From Trematomus loennbergii (taxonomy: Eukaryota; Chordata; Actinopteri; Perciformes; Nototheniidae), in assembly GCA_012861695.1 (NCBI GenBank), contig JAAOOA010000006.1, positions 29,679,811 through 29,743,810 of the forward strand: DNA of 64,000 nt, given 5' to 3'. The translations under genes and the position numbers were made by a program. The notes beneath the pieces were generated by a model. It did not search any database and was not told the origin of the DNA. It saw only the letters and a program-made list of their open reading frames with translations. Numbering within the stretch: the first letter of the stretch is position 1; every line of letters starts with the position of its first letter. Of the stretch, positions 48,196 to 60,595 are shown piece after piece.

Positions 48196-48736
48196 TTAAA
48201 TTAATAAATCTTTAGTCTCTGTATGCGTGTTAGCACCTGGGATATTTCAGTCAAATCAAGCCAATTGTATTCTCATTTCCAATATCACAATACACAAAAT
48301 GAATCTGTACAGCATTCAGCACTTTTTCTCCTTCTGAACCTACGTTTAGGACAGGGAAAACATATTTAGTACAGCGGATAAGCTCTCATATTATAACAAT
48401 TGTGCATTTTATGAGAAAAGCATGACATTTCTAACATAGTTAGTGCATACCATAAGGTTTATTTTCAGATGTGGAGGGAAGTCAGATTTGACCTGTGAGG
48501 ACCGTGAGAGGTGAAATCCAAGATGGCCGCCAGTCTCTCGGGTCAAATGTTCAAACACGCTTAATTTTGGAACCAAACATTGTAGAAAAACATTTAAGGT
48601 GTCATATCCAACTAAATTATGGATGCCCAATCATTTGGTGATACTTTTGAGATCACCAGAATTCAAGAAAATGCATTTAGGTGAAGATAAAGGTAGAAAT
48701 TGACCAAAATAAGCTGTCAATCAGTTGAAATATGCG

Positions 48737-48738
<2 letters not shown>

Positions 48739-48777
<39 letters not shown>
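48739..48777. repeat. (GT)n microsatellite
   Basis: About 19 uninterrupted GT units at the inner end of the left foldback arm. Confidence 0.95.
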
Positions 48778-48778
<1 letters not shown>

Positions 48779-49574
48779 CAGATGGCGCAGTTATGTATTG
48801 TATTTAATTTTTGCTGAAGTATTTCAGTAAAAAGCAACCTTAGCAAAACAGGAAATTATGTAAAATTCATATTTTAAGAATTAGCAAGCACCTATCGATT
48901 TTCAAACGTTTTATTTAGCTAATTTTGCAATTGTTGCAAAATCGCTACTGTATATTTTTTACACGAAATATTGAATATTTAGCATTTTTTTGTTGTTTAC
49001 TCTCTCATGATTTTAAGTTATTTCAGGTTGAACATATCCCGTACAACCACAAATTAAAAAGGGCTTCGGTACAGGATTAGTGTAGCATCAGTGTGGACAT
49101 TTATCATGTCTCTGCTGTTATGTATGGGTTGTAGATCTTAAGAGGATGACTACAAGGGATCCAAATTAAGTTTATTATCAGAGATATTTAAGTTAATTGA
49201 TTTTCTACATAAAAGGAAGGCTCCTTGCACATTTGCTTGAGCTTGAATTTAGTTCACCTTATAGCATAGTCCCTGTTCATCCCTTTATAACCATTTATTG
49301 CCACCACGACAACGAAATGGTGTGCATAATATATATTTTAAAAGTAATAATTCCAATATTATGTCCTGCTCGGATAAAACTTGTTATATCCTTAGAGTCA
49401 TTTCAAATTAGTTTTGTTCTCCATACCATGGAGTCTAAATGGGTAAACCTTTGTATTTGTAATTGTACAGCCATGCAAACAAATCCCCTTTGCCCATGTT
49501 CTCTCTGTACTCTCTGTCACACACACAACATACATTTGCATGACCTCTAAGTGTCCATGTGAGCCACTAAAGAA

Positions 49575-49690
49575 CAGAAAAAAAGCTGCGCTACCTTGGG
49601 CGCTTTATAGGTGGACAGGCAGGGAATCGAACCCCAACCCTCTGTAAGTGGAAAGGGACAGCGGTGAACCTTATAGTTGAGTGCAGCCCT
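49575..49690 (-). repeat. tRNA-like SINE segment
   Basis: The minus strand carries a canonical B box, GGTTCGATTCC (about 49624-49634), preceded by a degenerate A-box region (GGCTGCACTCAACTATAAGG). It does not fold into a standard tRNA by eye, so a SINE is more likely than a tRNA gene. Confidence 0.5.
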
Positions 49691-50639
49691 TTGTTATAAC
49701 AGCGAGGGTTAAGAGAGCTGTTTGTGCTCTACATGGAACTGTTTTCCATCTCCCTCTTTGGTTTACATTCTTTCAGCATGTTGTCCCTCCTAAACCTTTC
49801 TGTTCCCCATTCTTCTTTCTCCAATAAGAGGTGCATCATTATTTTTCTATTAAATATGACATTGGGGAATAAATCGCTGTCGTTGTTTTGTTGAGAGTTC
49901 CATCCATTTAGACATACTTCATCCTCCTGTCACGGAGTTCAAGCACTTAGACTTAGAGAGTTGGGCGGGGAACAAATATTATGCTCGTCACAATCATGTA
50001 AGTATGTATTTGAAGACAAAAACAAATGTTTTCTTCAGCATGCAGACTGTGCCAAGTAAAGCCATATTCCTCCAGTCTCTGTATTAATGCTAGCGTTGGG
50101 TGACCATAAATCCACTGAAATATACTATACCACATCACTCACATACACGCACGCACGCGTTTTTGCAAATTTCAACTGATTGACAGCTTATTTTTGGTCA
50201 ATTTATACCTTTATCTTCACCTAAATTCATTTTCTTGAATTCTGGCGATCTCAAAGGTATCACCAAATGATTGGGCATCCCTAATTTAGTTGGATATGAC
50301 ACCTTAAATGTTTTTCTACAATGTTTGGTTCCAAAATTAAGCGTGTTTGAACATTTGACCCGAGAGACTGGAGGCCATCTTGGATTTGACCTCTCACGGT
50401 CCTCACAGGTCAAATCTGACTTCCCTCCACATCTGAAAATAAACCTTATGGTATGCACTAACTATGTTAGAAATGTCATGCTTTTCTCATAAAATGCACA
50501 ATTGTTGTGCTTATCTGCTGTACTAATTTTTAAAATGTGGATAAAAAAGGTCTTAACAGACTGTCTCATGTAAGCATAGATGTCATTTCAGAGGAAGGGG
50601 CTACAATAGAAAAAAGTCCTGAAGCTGTTGATTTAGCAC

Positions 50640-51360
50640 TGTATTATACCATTTAGGTTTGTTGTATTGGCGGCAAAAAGCAGTTTTGGTAATTGATTTT
50701 ATCTTGTGACAAAATGGAAGTGTCTTATCAAATGTAACACTCATATTATTTGCCATACGCTTTAAGCAGTCACACAGTTGTTTAGATTTCCTATTATTTG
50801 ATCAGACTGTTGTTCATGTCACGCCAAAAATCTATGTAATCTTTATCCAAATGTTGTATCAGAACTTAGACTATTAAGTCCAGTTTTCAGTTTGACAGGC
50901 ACATACAGCTCAGTTTCATCAGCATATAATTGGAAAATATGACTGAATAATGAACGTAATATAGAGATTTTAATTAAAAACACAGAGGACCGAAAACTGA
51001 GCCCTGGGGAATTATATATGTCATAGCAGACTTTTTTTCAGTATTATTGTTGTTATTAAAGAAAGGATTAGGGCTATGAACGATTGAACCTTTTGATAGC
51101 GAGGATTAAGATGCCAAACACATTTTATAGTATAGAAGTATAGAAAGGTCAATGGTGTCAAAATCTGTATAATTAAAAACTACAACAAGCATACTTGTGG
51201 CAATTCTAAATGAATGAAGGATTTTACTACAGGTGTCTGGCATTTTAAGTTAGTAGAAAAGTATGTTTATAAAACAAAATCTAAATGGAGGCGGTTTTAT
51301 TACCAAAAAAATCACTAAACGTTCTCCCACAGTCAATGCCTAATTGGCTTTATGTTCATA
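50640..51360 (-). pseudogene. L2/Rex-type LINE reverse transcriptase, decayed
   Basis: Three RT motifs remain on the minus strand in the right order but in broken frames: FDTIDLSILL (51133-51163), IPQGSVFGPL (50983-51009, the usual PQGSxLGPLLF) and FQLYADETEL (50909-50937, the catalytic YADD reduced to YADE). VTFDKTLPF (about 50711-50745) follows, matching the conserved block after the catalytic motif in L2-clade elements. Several stops and frameshifts make it inactive. Confidence 0.72.
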
Positions 51361-54300
51361 CTCTGGCCCGGCCCTAATTGGCCTAATTCACTGTATGAGG
51401 TTATCTATACTTGGACTAACCCACTAAAAGGGGTTTAGGTAAACCAGCAAGTGAAATTCAAACTGCAACCTGGTCCTTACTGAAAAAAATTGAATTACAG
51501 CCACTTTTAATGGTAAGCAACTATTAATAAACAATTGTCTTTCTTACAAATGTAATGCCCTCTGATCCCCCTTAACTATCAAACAGTGTCTGGTCACACA
51601 TAAGAAGAAGCTACTGGGCCCTGCCCTTTCTTTTCAGTCCAAATTGCCAATTACCACAATGATATGGGTAACAAAAAGAGAATCACAATCAGACATCACC
51701 AAGGTTAATACAAACCGCACAGCAAAGAAACCTTGTTAAAGAAAAAAAAACAATAGAAAAATATCTAGCATTCTGCCATGTTTCACATAATAAACTTGGT
51801 GTATCTGCTGAACCTTAGGGAATGGACCCACCATCTTCTCAAGATAATAGTGGTTGCTTTGACATAGGTTACCATTGAAAACACTTTTATAGCTAAAACT
51901 AAAGGTCTGCCTTAAGACACAGCTCTTATGGCAAATAAAAAGGATCCTATATAATTACTTGCTAAGCTAATGACTTGCAGTGGATAAAGGCCATGACCTA
52001 ATTGCTATCATTGCAGCAAGTAGAGCACAATCTGGTCTAGTGCATGCAGGGCAGCATTGCTATTACAACACAAGATAAAAGGTCAGGATACATATAAACA
52101 TATATGTACGAACCATATCAAAAGCCTTTAAAAGGAGACCATTTTCAGAGTAAGCTTTACATAGACGGAGTTGTAAGAATACTATTGATTCTTCTTAGTT
52201 TTTTTGCCGCAGAAGAGGCTCTATACATGCTATTTTTACACACACGTCCTCTGTTTTCTAGTTATCCATCTCTCATTTTGTGTTTTTGACAATGCTATCA
52301 AAGATATACCTCACATCCCCCGATGTGGCGAAAGTACACCTGCTCCCTGAGAAAGAGCAGCACAACAGCATCCTCGGAGAGCTGCTCCGCCACGGAGAAA
52401 GCTCCTGAGAGGGCCAACACTGATAAATCTCACACATTTCCTCTGTGATGTGAGAGAGACCTAAAGAGGAAGGCACTTCATCACCGGGAAAGGCTTTCTC
52501 CGATCTGCCTTCAGCACTTCTCCCCCTAATACGGAAGAGGAAATGGCACTAATAATGTTTTCCGGCATGTTGGTTTTGGGGGAATGGTTTCATATATCAG
52601 TTTCATGGGAGATGGGGGAACTGGCTGTTGATGTGCAGGCCTGGTTCAAGCAGGAAGTGCTACGTTGAAGAATTTCACTTTTTCAATAGGTTTTTTGAAT
52701 TATGCTTGCTGGCCTATTTTATTACACGGTGCAATATGAAATTTCACTTGTCTGCTTTGTTTGCTTTTTTATGTCTTTTATTTCGCGACAATATCATAAA
52801 ACATTTCAGCACAATGGGATTTTGAGATGATTGCCAATATTTGCGCTGACATTTCCACTCCGGAATGGCCATTTTCTAACATGTGCCACACGCTGATTTG
52901 GCAAACGTTACCTTTATTGTACTGTTTATTTTCTCGAGTCAAATGGCACTCCGGTAAGCTTTTCCCATTCTCGTGAGAATTCATCAAATGCATGCAGTGT
53001 GATCTCGCTCATTATGTGACTTTGCTGTTGTGCAAAAACTCCAGGAGGAGAAGTCTTTGTCAGGAGTTTTGTTTCTCATTACCCAGAGGGCTTCTGTGCT
53101 CCATATTTCTTCTGCAGCAAGTCCCCAGGTTATACCAGTGTTATCTCTTTATTGCCTTCCCCTCCCTCCCAACTAAAAGACACCGTTGGCATTGATTAAG
53201 GTGCGCTTAGAACCTGCTTATGTGTTTAAATTATCTGTGCCTAATGCTCGGGGCAAGCGTTTGCAGCGGTGCCCTGGGATGGCATTATTCCTGTGATGGA
53301 AATTCTTTGAGGATCACAGCTTTGCATCCTATTTGGTTGCATTGCCGAAAGAGATGCCACAGGGCTTGAAGGCCATTATAAATACATTGATTAATTCTTA
53401 AGCTCTGATAGATCGGATAAAGTTAAAGGGAGATAAAGAGCAACAAAAGAACTCGTGAAATAATATTGTTCAGACCCACGCAAGCTTTACTAATTATAAT
53501 ACAGTCGCTGTTGGATTTAAAGCCCTAAACAACAACACTGCATAAGAATTGCATAGTTTCTTATTAAACAGTCTGTGTCAGGGAGGAAAAGGACAACCTC
53601 CCCTGTGGTGTTTTATTACCGTGTCTCTGAATGTATTGCAGTGGGACAGATTTGTCTGTGTCAGTGTTTTTCAGAGTCCCTCTTGTGAAAGTATTTGTTG
53701 TATAGATTTGAGAAAAGCTCTTGGTTTTCGTTTCTTTTAAAACTCTGCACACTCTGAACTTTCGGGTCTACCGATTGTGTGGTAGGTTGGATAATATGCC
53801 CACTTTAAAAAGGCAGCAGAAATGTGTGTTTATATCTGACTGTAAAACTGTATTTCTGAAGAAGTGCACACTTACATTATGGGTCACAGAATTGGTTTAA
53901 AGGTGGAGCATCCCAGCCCCATTCTCTGGTTCTAAAGGGGATTTTATTTTTCGGAACCGAAAGTATTTACCAGTCAGATTTAGCCCGTGACGAGGTAGTT
54001 AGTGTTAGCAAAAAAGAAAAAGACTCATTAGTGTACTTAAAGACTAGAGCTATTATTTACAAGTATATTTCTTATTACTTCAACCTAGCCAATGTTTTTA
54101 ATGTCTAGGGACAACAATGTATATAAAAGAAGATTGCATTTTGGAGTACATTTTCAAAAGGTATCCAACAACACAACTACAAAGCTAACATTGCTCCAGT
54201 GTGTGTTGTTTCCCAAAGTGGACTGGAATCTTACCTAGAGAACCTGAAGAGCCTCCCTGGCATCTACTGGGTCCATCTCATCTTGAACCCAAAGTTGTGT

Positions 54301-54465
54301 TAGAGCAAACATTTGTTTGTAATAAACCTATTTCCAATTTATGTAAGCCAACCGTTTTGCTACAATATTGCGATGTTATTAGAAGGATAGCAAATGAATA
54401 TCCCATTAACCCTAACCCTAGCATGGCAGCCAACTGCTCATAACCGACTCCTAAATTCAATTCTG
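51361..54465. other. Low-copy non-coding DNA with CNE-like stretches
   Basis: No supported gene. Stretches 52300-52500, 52640-53030 and 53140-53420 are repeat-free with mixed composition and conserved-element-like texture. This is a visual judgement only. Confidence 0.4.
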
Positions 54466-54713
54466 CTAACACAAATTTGTTTTAACATTTATATTTTATT
54501 AAACATTTTCAAAAGACAAAAACGCACGGACAAGGACATGGCTCACATACATTACAAGTAGGACAGGACATAACATGAAGGGTGGGGGGTAGGGGGATTA
54601 CAGTGTCAGTTACATTTGATGTATGCATATGGCGTTGTATTTATACATGATTTGCTTCATAATATAGGTATACTTCATTGTTTAATAGGTAAATAAATAG
54701 TCAAATAATAAAT

Positions 54714-54735
54714 ACATATATATATATATATATAT
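54714..54735. repeat. (TA)n microsatellite
   Basis: About eleven AT units in the LINE 3' UTR. Confidence 0.9.
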
Positions 54736-54904
54736 GCACAAATATGTACATATACACACACATCTCTTCCTTTTATGATTTCAATTCATCCATTTCCCAT
54801 TTAATTTCACTTCTTTCATTATTATTACCGTCATTTTTCTGTTTCTTCATAGCTTATTTCTCTTTATTTATATTTATTAATATTATTAATTAATATTATT
54901 ATAT

Positions 54905-55816
54905 TTATTGTTGGCAGCCGAGATGGTTTGAGTCCAGGAAAGCCCTTATCTTATCCCAGAGCCTGTTGTCTGGCTTAACCAAATATAACAGGGAGAAAGC
55001 AGCCTCTTCCATACTTAAGATGTTTAGGAAGTCCTCCAGCCATCTATTGAAATTGAAGCAGTTGGGCTTTCTGACTTTCCAGTTCATAAGAACGAGGCGT
55101 TTAGTTGAAAGGCATGCTAGGGCTATAAGTTTACTTGCAAATGTTGATGTTATGCCATTGAGCGGGGATCCCAGCAAGCATGTAGCTGGAGTTAAGAGTA
55201 TCTCTATGTTCAGAATCTCAGCGAGAGTATCTCCAACTACGTCCCATAGAGATTTTACAGCCGGACAGGACCAAAGACAATGTAAAAGGGTACCCACTTC
55301 CGCACAACCATGCCAGCATAGGCCCGAGAGTGTTTGATCCATCTTTTTGAGTCTACAGGGTGTGATGTATGTTCTGTGAAGGATTTTTAACTGTATTACT
55401 CTAAATCGGACACACTTCGAGATTGATGTTGAGTTCGACCAGATTCTGTCCCACTCAACGGGGCAAGGGTGATGCCTAAATCCTGCTCCCATCTTTTTCT
55501 GTGACTGCAGATTAGTATTGTTGGTTGAGGTGAGGAGAAGTTTATATATACCTGAAATCATTCCTTTCTTGTTTGCAAGTCTTTTTAGGTTCATATCAAG
55601 GTGTTCATGACAACCTATCTTTATACCTTTTGATGTTAAGTTTTTTATATTTGATTGTAATTGCATATAGGAGAGGAAGAGGGATTTATTCAGATTAAAT
55701 GTTCCATCAACACTGTGAACGGAGTTATGATATTGTTTTTTACTATTTTCCCAATGTGCTAACACAAAATTAAGTAAGTAGTATCTAATCCTGATTGAAA
55801 CAGAAGGGATAGTAGG
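54905..55816 (-). pseudogene. L1-type ORF2 C-terminal region
   Basis: About 304 codons remain open. Recognisable are WDRIWSNSTSISKCVRFR and LHRTYITPCRLKKM, then the C-terminal zinc-knuckle-like CWHGCAEVGTLLHCLWSC (C-x3-C...H-x4-C spacing) and SLWDVVGDTLAEIL. These correspond to the region after the reverse transcriptase in fish L1/Tx1-type ORF2 proteins ('GT.LHC.WSC...W'). The endonuclease and reverse transcriptase are absent. The uninterrupted frame suggests a fairly recent insertion. Confidence 0.8.
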
Positions 55817-56013
55817 CTACTGTAATGTTTCCTCCTGACAACATTAGTTGATGTTTTATCCAATCATCACACTAATCTGGCCTGGTTCCCCTGCTCTTTC
55901 AATCTCTTCCCTACCTGCTACCAACCAGAGGGGCAGTTTGTAAAGGCATACAGTAGATTTACAAAGGCATACACTTATTTCCTTAAGATATACAGGACTG
56001 GTTGGATCTTTAA

Positions 56014-56355
56014 AGGGGCCCTAATATGATCATTTTCAGGTTTCATATTTGTATTTTGTTCCTTTACTGTGACATTTTTACATTATTTAATGTTCTAATG
56101 CCTTTACTGCAGCACCTCTTTTTACCCTCTGTCTGAAACCAGAGCCCAGTCTGCTCTGATTGGTTAGCTGGCCTGCTCTGTTGTTATTGGTCACCGCTCA
56201 CAGATGTGTCTGAAATGTCTGGCCCCTTAGCCTATCATGTAAACTCCTCTGGAGGGAATTTAGGGATTTAAGCTTTTGCAGACCATTTCCATGCACACAA
56301 ACCTTTATAGCACACTATTAGAAAGGGAAATCTCTGAAAGCATAATAGGGTCTCT
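56014..56355. mobile_element. TTAA-family MITE, complete
   Basis: 342 bp. Starts AGGGGCCCTAATATGATC after TTAA (56010-56013) and ends AAGCATAATAGGGTCTCT before TTAA (56356-56359). It shares the 'gcagcacctcttttt' block with 5037 and 46613. Confidence 0.82.
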
Positions 56356-56359
56356 TTAA

Positions 56360-57466
56360 ATCATCAACCTCATAAATGTGAAAACATGTTTTAGGGCCAC
56401 TGTACAGAGTATGCAAGTGTCAGGGATTTGCCTCAGACATATTGGTGAACGTAATTCCATTTTATTGTTGTCACTCATTCTCCGGCAACCTTGCTTCGAA
56501 TAAGTAATTAAACTTTGCCAATCACATGCCCTCCCTGCTTAGACTACCAAGCAAGAAATCAGAGCCTGCCATTTGTATTGAACGTGACAATAGATACGGC
56601 AAAGCTGTATATAACACATCCATACATCCAGAGCTCTTGTTAATTAATTAATTAACATTTTGCATGACATTTAACTAATCTATTCGATCAGAAAAAAGCT
56701 AAGGTGGCAATTCTAGCCAGAAGTGAAATAATTGCCAAGAATAATTGATAGGCGCTTAAAGCACAGGTCAGGTTTAAGGAGGAAATTGTCGTGTTGAAAT
56801 GCTCCTCTGTGCCACCTGAGCCCTGCAAAAAAAAAACAGACGTACGTGGCAAGAATTGGTCAGTTTCCTATCCACAGTAATAATGAAACACACCTGTCTG
56901 ATGTTAAGCTTAGCATAGAATCCCTGTGTCACTGCAAGGTCTATTTCTTCATCATCAGTTGTTTTCTTACCATAATAAAGGATAATATTTAATTTCCGAC
57001 TCAGAAACTACTTTAAATATCATTAAGTGCACTCTAATTAATGGACTAGGAGAAAGCCCAGGGACAGGCACTACATCAATTAGCTGGCCTTGACTTATTT
57101 TCACACATCACATCTTAAGACAAGTGAGTTGCGTATAATTGACTCTGGGGACACATCCAGACACACATGCCAAGACGGAGTCTAACATGTACAAAAGCTA
57201 ACAGTCAAAGTCAGAAAAACACTTTTGAACAGCACAACTGTGCATTCCTAGTTCTTCAGCCGTAAGCCAAACATTCAGATCTCACAGGGACGCTGAAGAG
57301 ATGTTTCTACCCACAGGGCGCACTTGATCCCTCCCATCAAACAAGTGTTTGTTCATTGAAGAGGGGAAAGTTAAATAGTTTCACATATTTTTAGCTCTGA
57401 GGACTACATAAAGGTGAGCTGTAACGGCAGTTTTCAATGAAGTCGCACATTGGGGGATTTTTTGTC
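56360..57466. other. Low-copy non-coding DNA
   Basis: No supported gene. Bases 56960-57130 contain several TAAT-core motifs (CTCTAATTAATGG, ATCAATTAGCTGG) and look like a conserved non-coding element. Confidence 0.4.
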
Positions 57467-57785
57467 TATATTTGCTCCAAGTAATGTGCGCCTTGGATTA
57501 GATATAATCATGCCCAGTAAAAGAATACTTAAAAATACGATGACTTTATGTGCTGATTTTAACACTGCAAAGTACTCTTAGGGTTTTTTTTCCAACCAAT
57601 GTTTTACCTTTCAACCCTCACTCATGCAGTTCACAATGAAAAGGGGGCAGATTTACCTCTCAAAAATCGTAATTAATGAAATAATGGTTGCTTAATTTCA
57701 GACAGCAGGCGTTTTTTCAAAGCTGTGGACTGAGCATTTTTTTGCTGGCCGGCAGACATTATTATCTCGCTAGTTAGCGAGCTCC
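57467..57785 (+). repeat. Duplicated non-coding block, copy A
   Basis: Shares with 60350-60595, in the same order and orientation, the blocks 'tatatttgctccaagtaatg', 'aacactgcaaagtactctt' and 'aaagctgtggactgag', plus the 'cggcagacattatta' region. About 100 bases (57585-57680) have no counterpart in copy B. It has no terminal repeats and no frame. Confidence 0.85.
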
Positions 57786-58261
57786 ATGAACTTTACATGT
57801 TTATTGCTGACTAACTTCAATATTACAATCCAGTAATGCTAATTATCGATCCTAATTATTTGATGGCTACATACATGATTTCATTGTAAAGACGAAGGCT
57901 AATGCTTACCTAGAAGCCAAAAAGTCATTCTCACCAGTTGATAATCCATTTAGAAGACATTGAAGTATTAGCAGGCTCGTACTACAGAGCTATTGAGTCC
58001 TAGCAAGATAAGTATGAAGATTTCGCTCTCCTTATATACCTGGACAAGCCAGACAGAGATGGATTGATGCTTTTATGTTTGTATTTTCAAACAGTAGCTA
58101 TGCCTCTATTTACATTTCAGAGAAATGGTTCGGTTGAAGGCTAACCATGTTTCCTTATCTCAGGTAATGTTGGCTGTGGTTGCTGTAATATAAACGTCTC
58201 TAAAGACAAAGCTTTAATGTTAACTACACTGATATACAGCATTAGCATCCGCATTATTAAT

Positions 58262-58490
58262 CATCAATCAATCAATCAATTGTTTATTTATATAGCCCAA
58301 TATCACAATGTTACATTTGTGTCAGTGGACTTCACAGTTTGTACAGAATATCAGTATGACAATACGACACCCTCTGTCCTTAGACCTTCACATTGTACAA
58401 GGAAAACTTCCGGAGAAAACCCATTAGCTTCCACACAGTCAAGAACACTGCTCAGTGGTGTGATGATTATCTTTGAACATATCATAGGGG
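58262..58490 (-). repeat. LINE 3' tail
   Basis: An (ATCA)n run at 58262-58279 leads into 'tgtttatttatatagcccaa', 'tcacagtttgtacagaat' and 'acaaggaaaacttccgga'. This is a familiar 3'-end text of an L2/Maui-type fish LINE, here in reverse orientation. No RT remains. Confidence 0.65.
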
Positions 58491-60349
58491 CTTAGACGGA
58501 ATTAATCCATTAACGAGAAATGAGCAGGCAGATATGACTGAACTGGCGCTCTGTGAAAACATTCTGCCATTTGAATGTTATATCAGCTGAATAGATGTTT
58601 TGTACTGATTACAAGAACAAAATCAAGATTATATAACTTATGCCTGTTATACATTGGCGTAGCACAAGGTATAGTGTCAAACATTAATAGGATTCCCTCA
58701 CAAACAGCTTGTCAATATGTAATGCTCGAGAACAGAACCACATTCATGGTTACCACCAAGGGCACACATCGCCTGTATGAGCATGCCTGGGAACACAATG
58801 TTGGCAAGTCCTTGAAACCCAGTCTTAATAAGCTATAAAATAAATGAATAAATACACCCCCAGCCCCCCCCTCGCCTTTTGTCCCAGCTACTATTAACGT
58901 GATTTTCAACCTTTCCTCTCGTGATGCTTCGAAAATGTGTAGCAATGTTAAGATAGATGCGACAGCAAGGGGTGAGAGACAGAGACACAGACTGAAAGAG
59001 AGGGGGAGAGAGGATTGGGGACAGAGACATCTTCCAGAAGATGATTTGTATGCACAGCGGCCGATGTGGCAGTCAGCAGGCCTCGGATACAAATTCCCCC
59101 ACATTTGTCCACATGGTTAAATAGTCTGCATTTGCATCCAAATTAAACAATGAAGATGTTAGACGGCAATTGTTTAGAGTTATTGTTGTGTGGGCAAATA
59201 CATAAAGAGTATGTATTACAAGGGCTAGGAATGACTGAAAATAGTATGAAAAGAGTCTGACTATTATGGGGTGTATTAGAATGCAACTAAGAATACCAAC
59301 AGTCAACGTGCAAACTGACCCCAGGTCATCCACTGTGGCTCAGTTAGTTCATAATCAAATTAAATCTAAATTTCAGTTTGGGAATATGCACTAGTACAGC
59401 ATTATATCACATAATTAACAAGGGCCTTGAGGCAGTTTCCAACATTAGTTCCTCACCTTAAGGCTCTCAATATGACTAATTGAAGTTATTGCATGGGCGC
59501 ATATTCCAACATAAATTAGTTTAATTAAATTACCAGGCACTAATTGATGTACAGCAACCTGCAAGGCCAGGTGGAATTCCAGCATAAGAGTAGTTGTTTG
59601 TTTCTGGGTTTTTAGGTATTGCAATCTGGAGTATACAGTAATTGATTGGCACTAGTAGGTGTTTAGAGGGTGGTATCTTATTTTCTCCCAGGGGCCTCCT
59701 AAAGGGTTAATATGTCTTTGAGTGCACTATACATTACCATATAATCAGCAGTGCCAGTAGGAAGCTCCTCCTCTCTGCATGACCGGGAAACCCATCCTAG
59801 AACTCAACAGCGCAGAGCATTACCTCACTGCATTTCCATTGTTGGGCTTTTGAGATATGGTGTTATTTCCTGTCACTTCTTCTTCCTCCTCAGCCCCCTC
59901 CTTTAATGTGAATCAGCCAGTCAAGTGGAACGTGCTATTTTGGTCTCGCTCACGGAATTTGTTTGCACAGCAAATCAATGGCCACACATCCAAACAAACA
60001 TGATGGCTAAGCAATATTTGAGCATGCAGAAAGATTGTACTAGGTCTGCAGCTCTTCGACATACAATCCCTAAAAACCCAGGAATAATTAGCTTACTCTG
60101 CTGTTTGCCTTTTGATTTATTACGAGCCCAAACGTACCACCTGTCACATCAGTTCAGTTGGATGGAATACTTTGAAGCTGCAAATATGAAATGAGAGATA
60201 TCAAGTCAGTTTCTGATAAGTGCGACGTTAAATTCCAACAGATGGGTCTATTTTCACTTTCACAGTTTTTAGTTGGATCATTTTTCAGTTGGACACACAA
60301 ACCTTCCAAAGGTCTTAATATTTAACGAAATGTACATAAAACACTTGTC
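58491..60349. other. Low-copy non-coding DNA
   Basis: No supported gene; the minus frame at 58712-59104 (130 codons) is low-complexity and has no domain. Bases 59440-59570 with TAATTGA, AATTAGTTTAATTAAATT and CACTAATTGATG look CNE-like. Confidence 0.4.
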
Positions 60350-60595
60350 CTATATTTGCTCCAAGTAATGTGCGCCTTGATTTAGTTATAACGATGCCCA
60401 GTTAGACTAGTCCGACTACTTTGTTATTTTGCAGCTTTCTTTCTATGTGTTGATATGAACACTGCAGAGTACTCTTGTGATTCTTGAAAACAATGGGTGC
60501 TTTATTTCGGACAGCAGGAGTTTGATACAAAGCTGTGGACTGAGAATTTCATTGGCTGCCAGCAGACGTTATTAGCTCGCAAGCTTACTTGCTAG
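60350..60595 (+). repeat. Duplicated non-coding block, copy B
   Basis: Direct paralogue of 57467-57785, 2.9 kb downstream. Weak similarity continues to about 60650 ('attacagaatgtgatgct'). Confidence 0.85.

Larger units (their letters stand above)
48369..50523. mobile_element. Foldback element with ~370-bp inverted arms, TA-flanked
   Basis: Left arm 48369-48738 and right arm 50158-50523 are inverse copies at high identity, starting GTACAGC(G/A)GATAAGC, with TA outside each end. The inner edge of the left arm is a (GT)n microsatellite; at the same place the right arm has a GCGTGCGTGCGTGTATG variant. Each arm has a 73-74-codon frame, identical except for a few residues. This is a by-product of arm identity and I do not treat it as a gene. 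The 1.4-kb loop contains a tRNA-like segment. Confidence 0.82.
54470..55816 (-). mobile_element. 5'-truncated L1/Tx1-type LINE
   Basis: An ORF2 C-terminal frame (54905-55816) is followed on the minus strand by a 3' UTR of about 430 bases. The 3' UTR contains an (AT)n run and a GTTTAATAAAATA polyadenylation-like signal near 54500. The 5' truncation is the usual outcome of LINE insertion. No flanking duplication was identified. Confidence 0.78.

Noticed and set aside
48721..48780. CRISPR-like or satellite array
   Set aside because: It is a plain GT microsatellite; no spacer-repeat structure exists in the window.
49197..49550. 117-codon open frame in the foldback loop
   Set aside because: No domain, cysteine- and isoleucine-rich composition typical of chance AT-rich frames.
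49620..49640. Functional tRNA gene suggested by a perfect B box
   Set aside because: The A-box region and stems are not tRNA-like; a SINE explains it better.
48409..50492. Two nearly identical 73-codon frames, suggestive of a duplicated gene
   Set aside because: They sit in the two inverted arms of a foldback element, so identity follows from the arms, and the flanking DNA is equally similar.
58712..59104. 130-codon minus-strand frame
   Set aside because: Serine/leucine low-complexity from CT-rich DNA; no domain.
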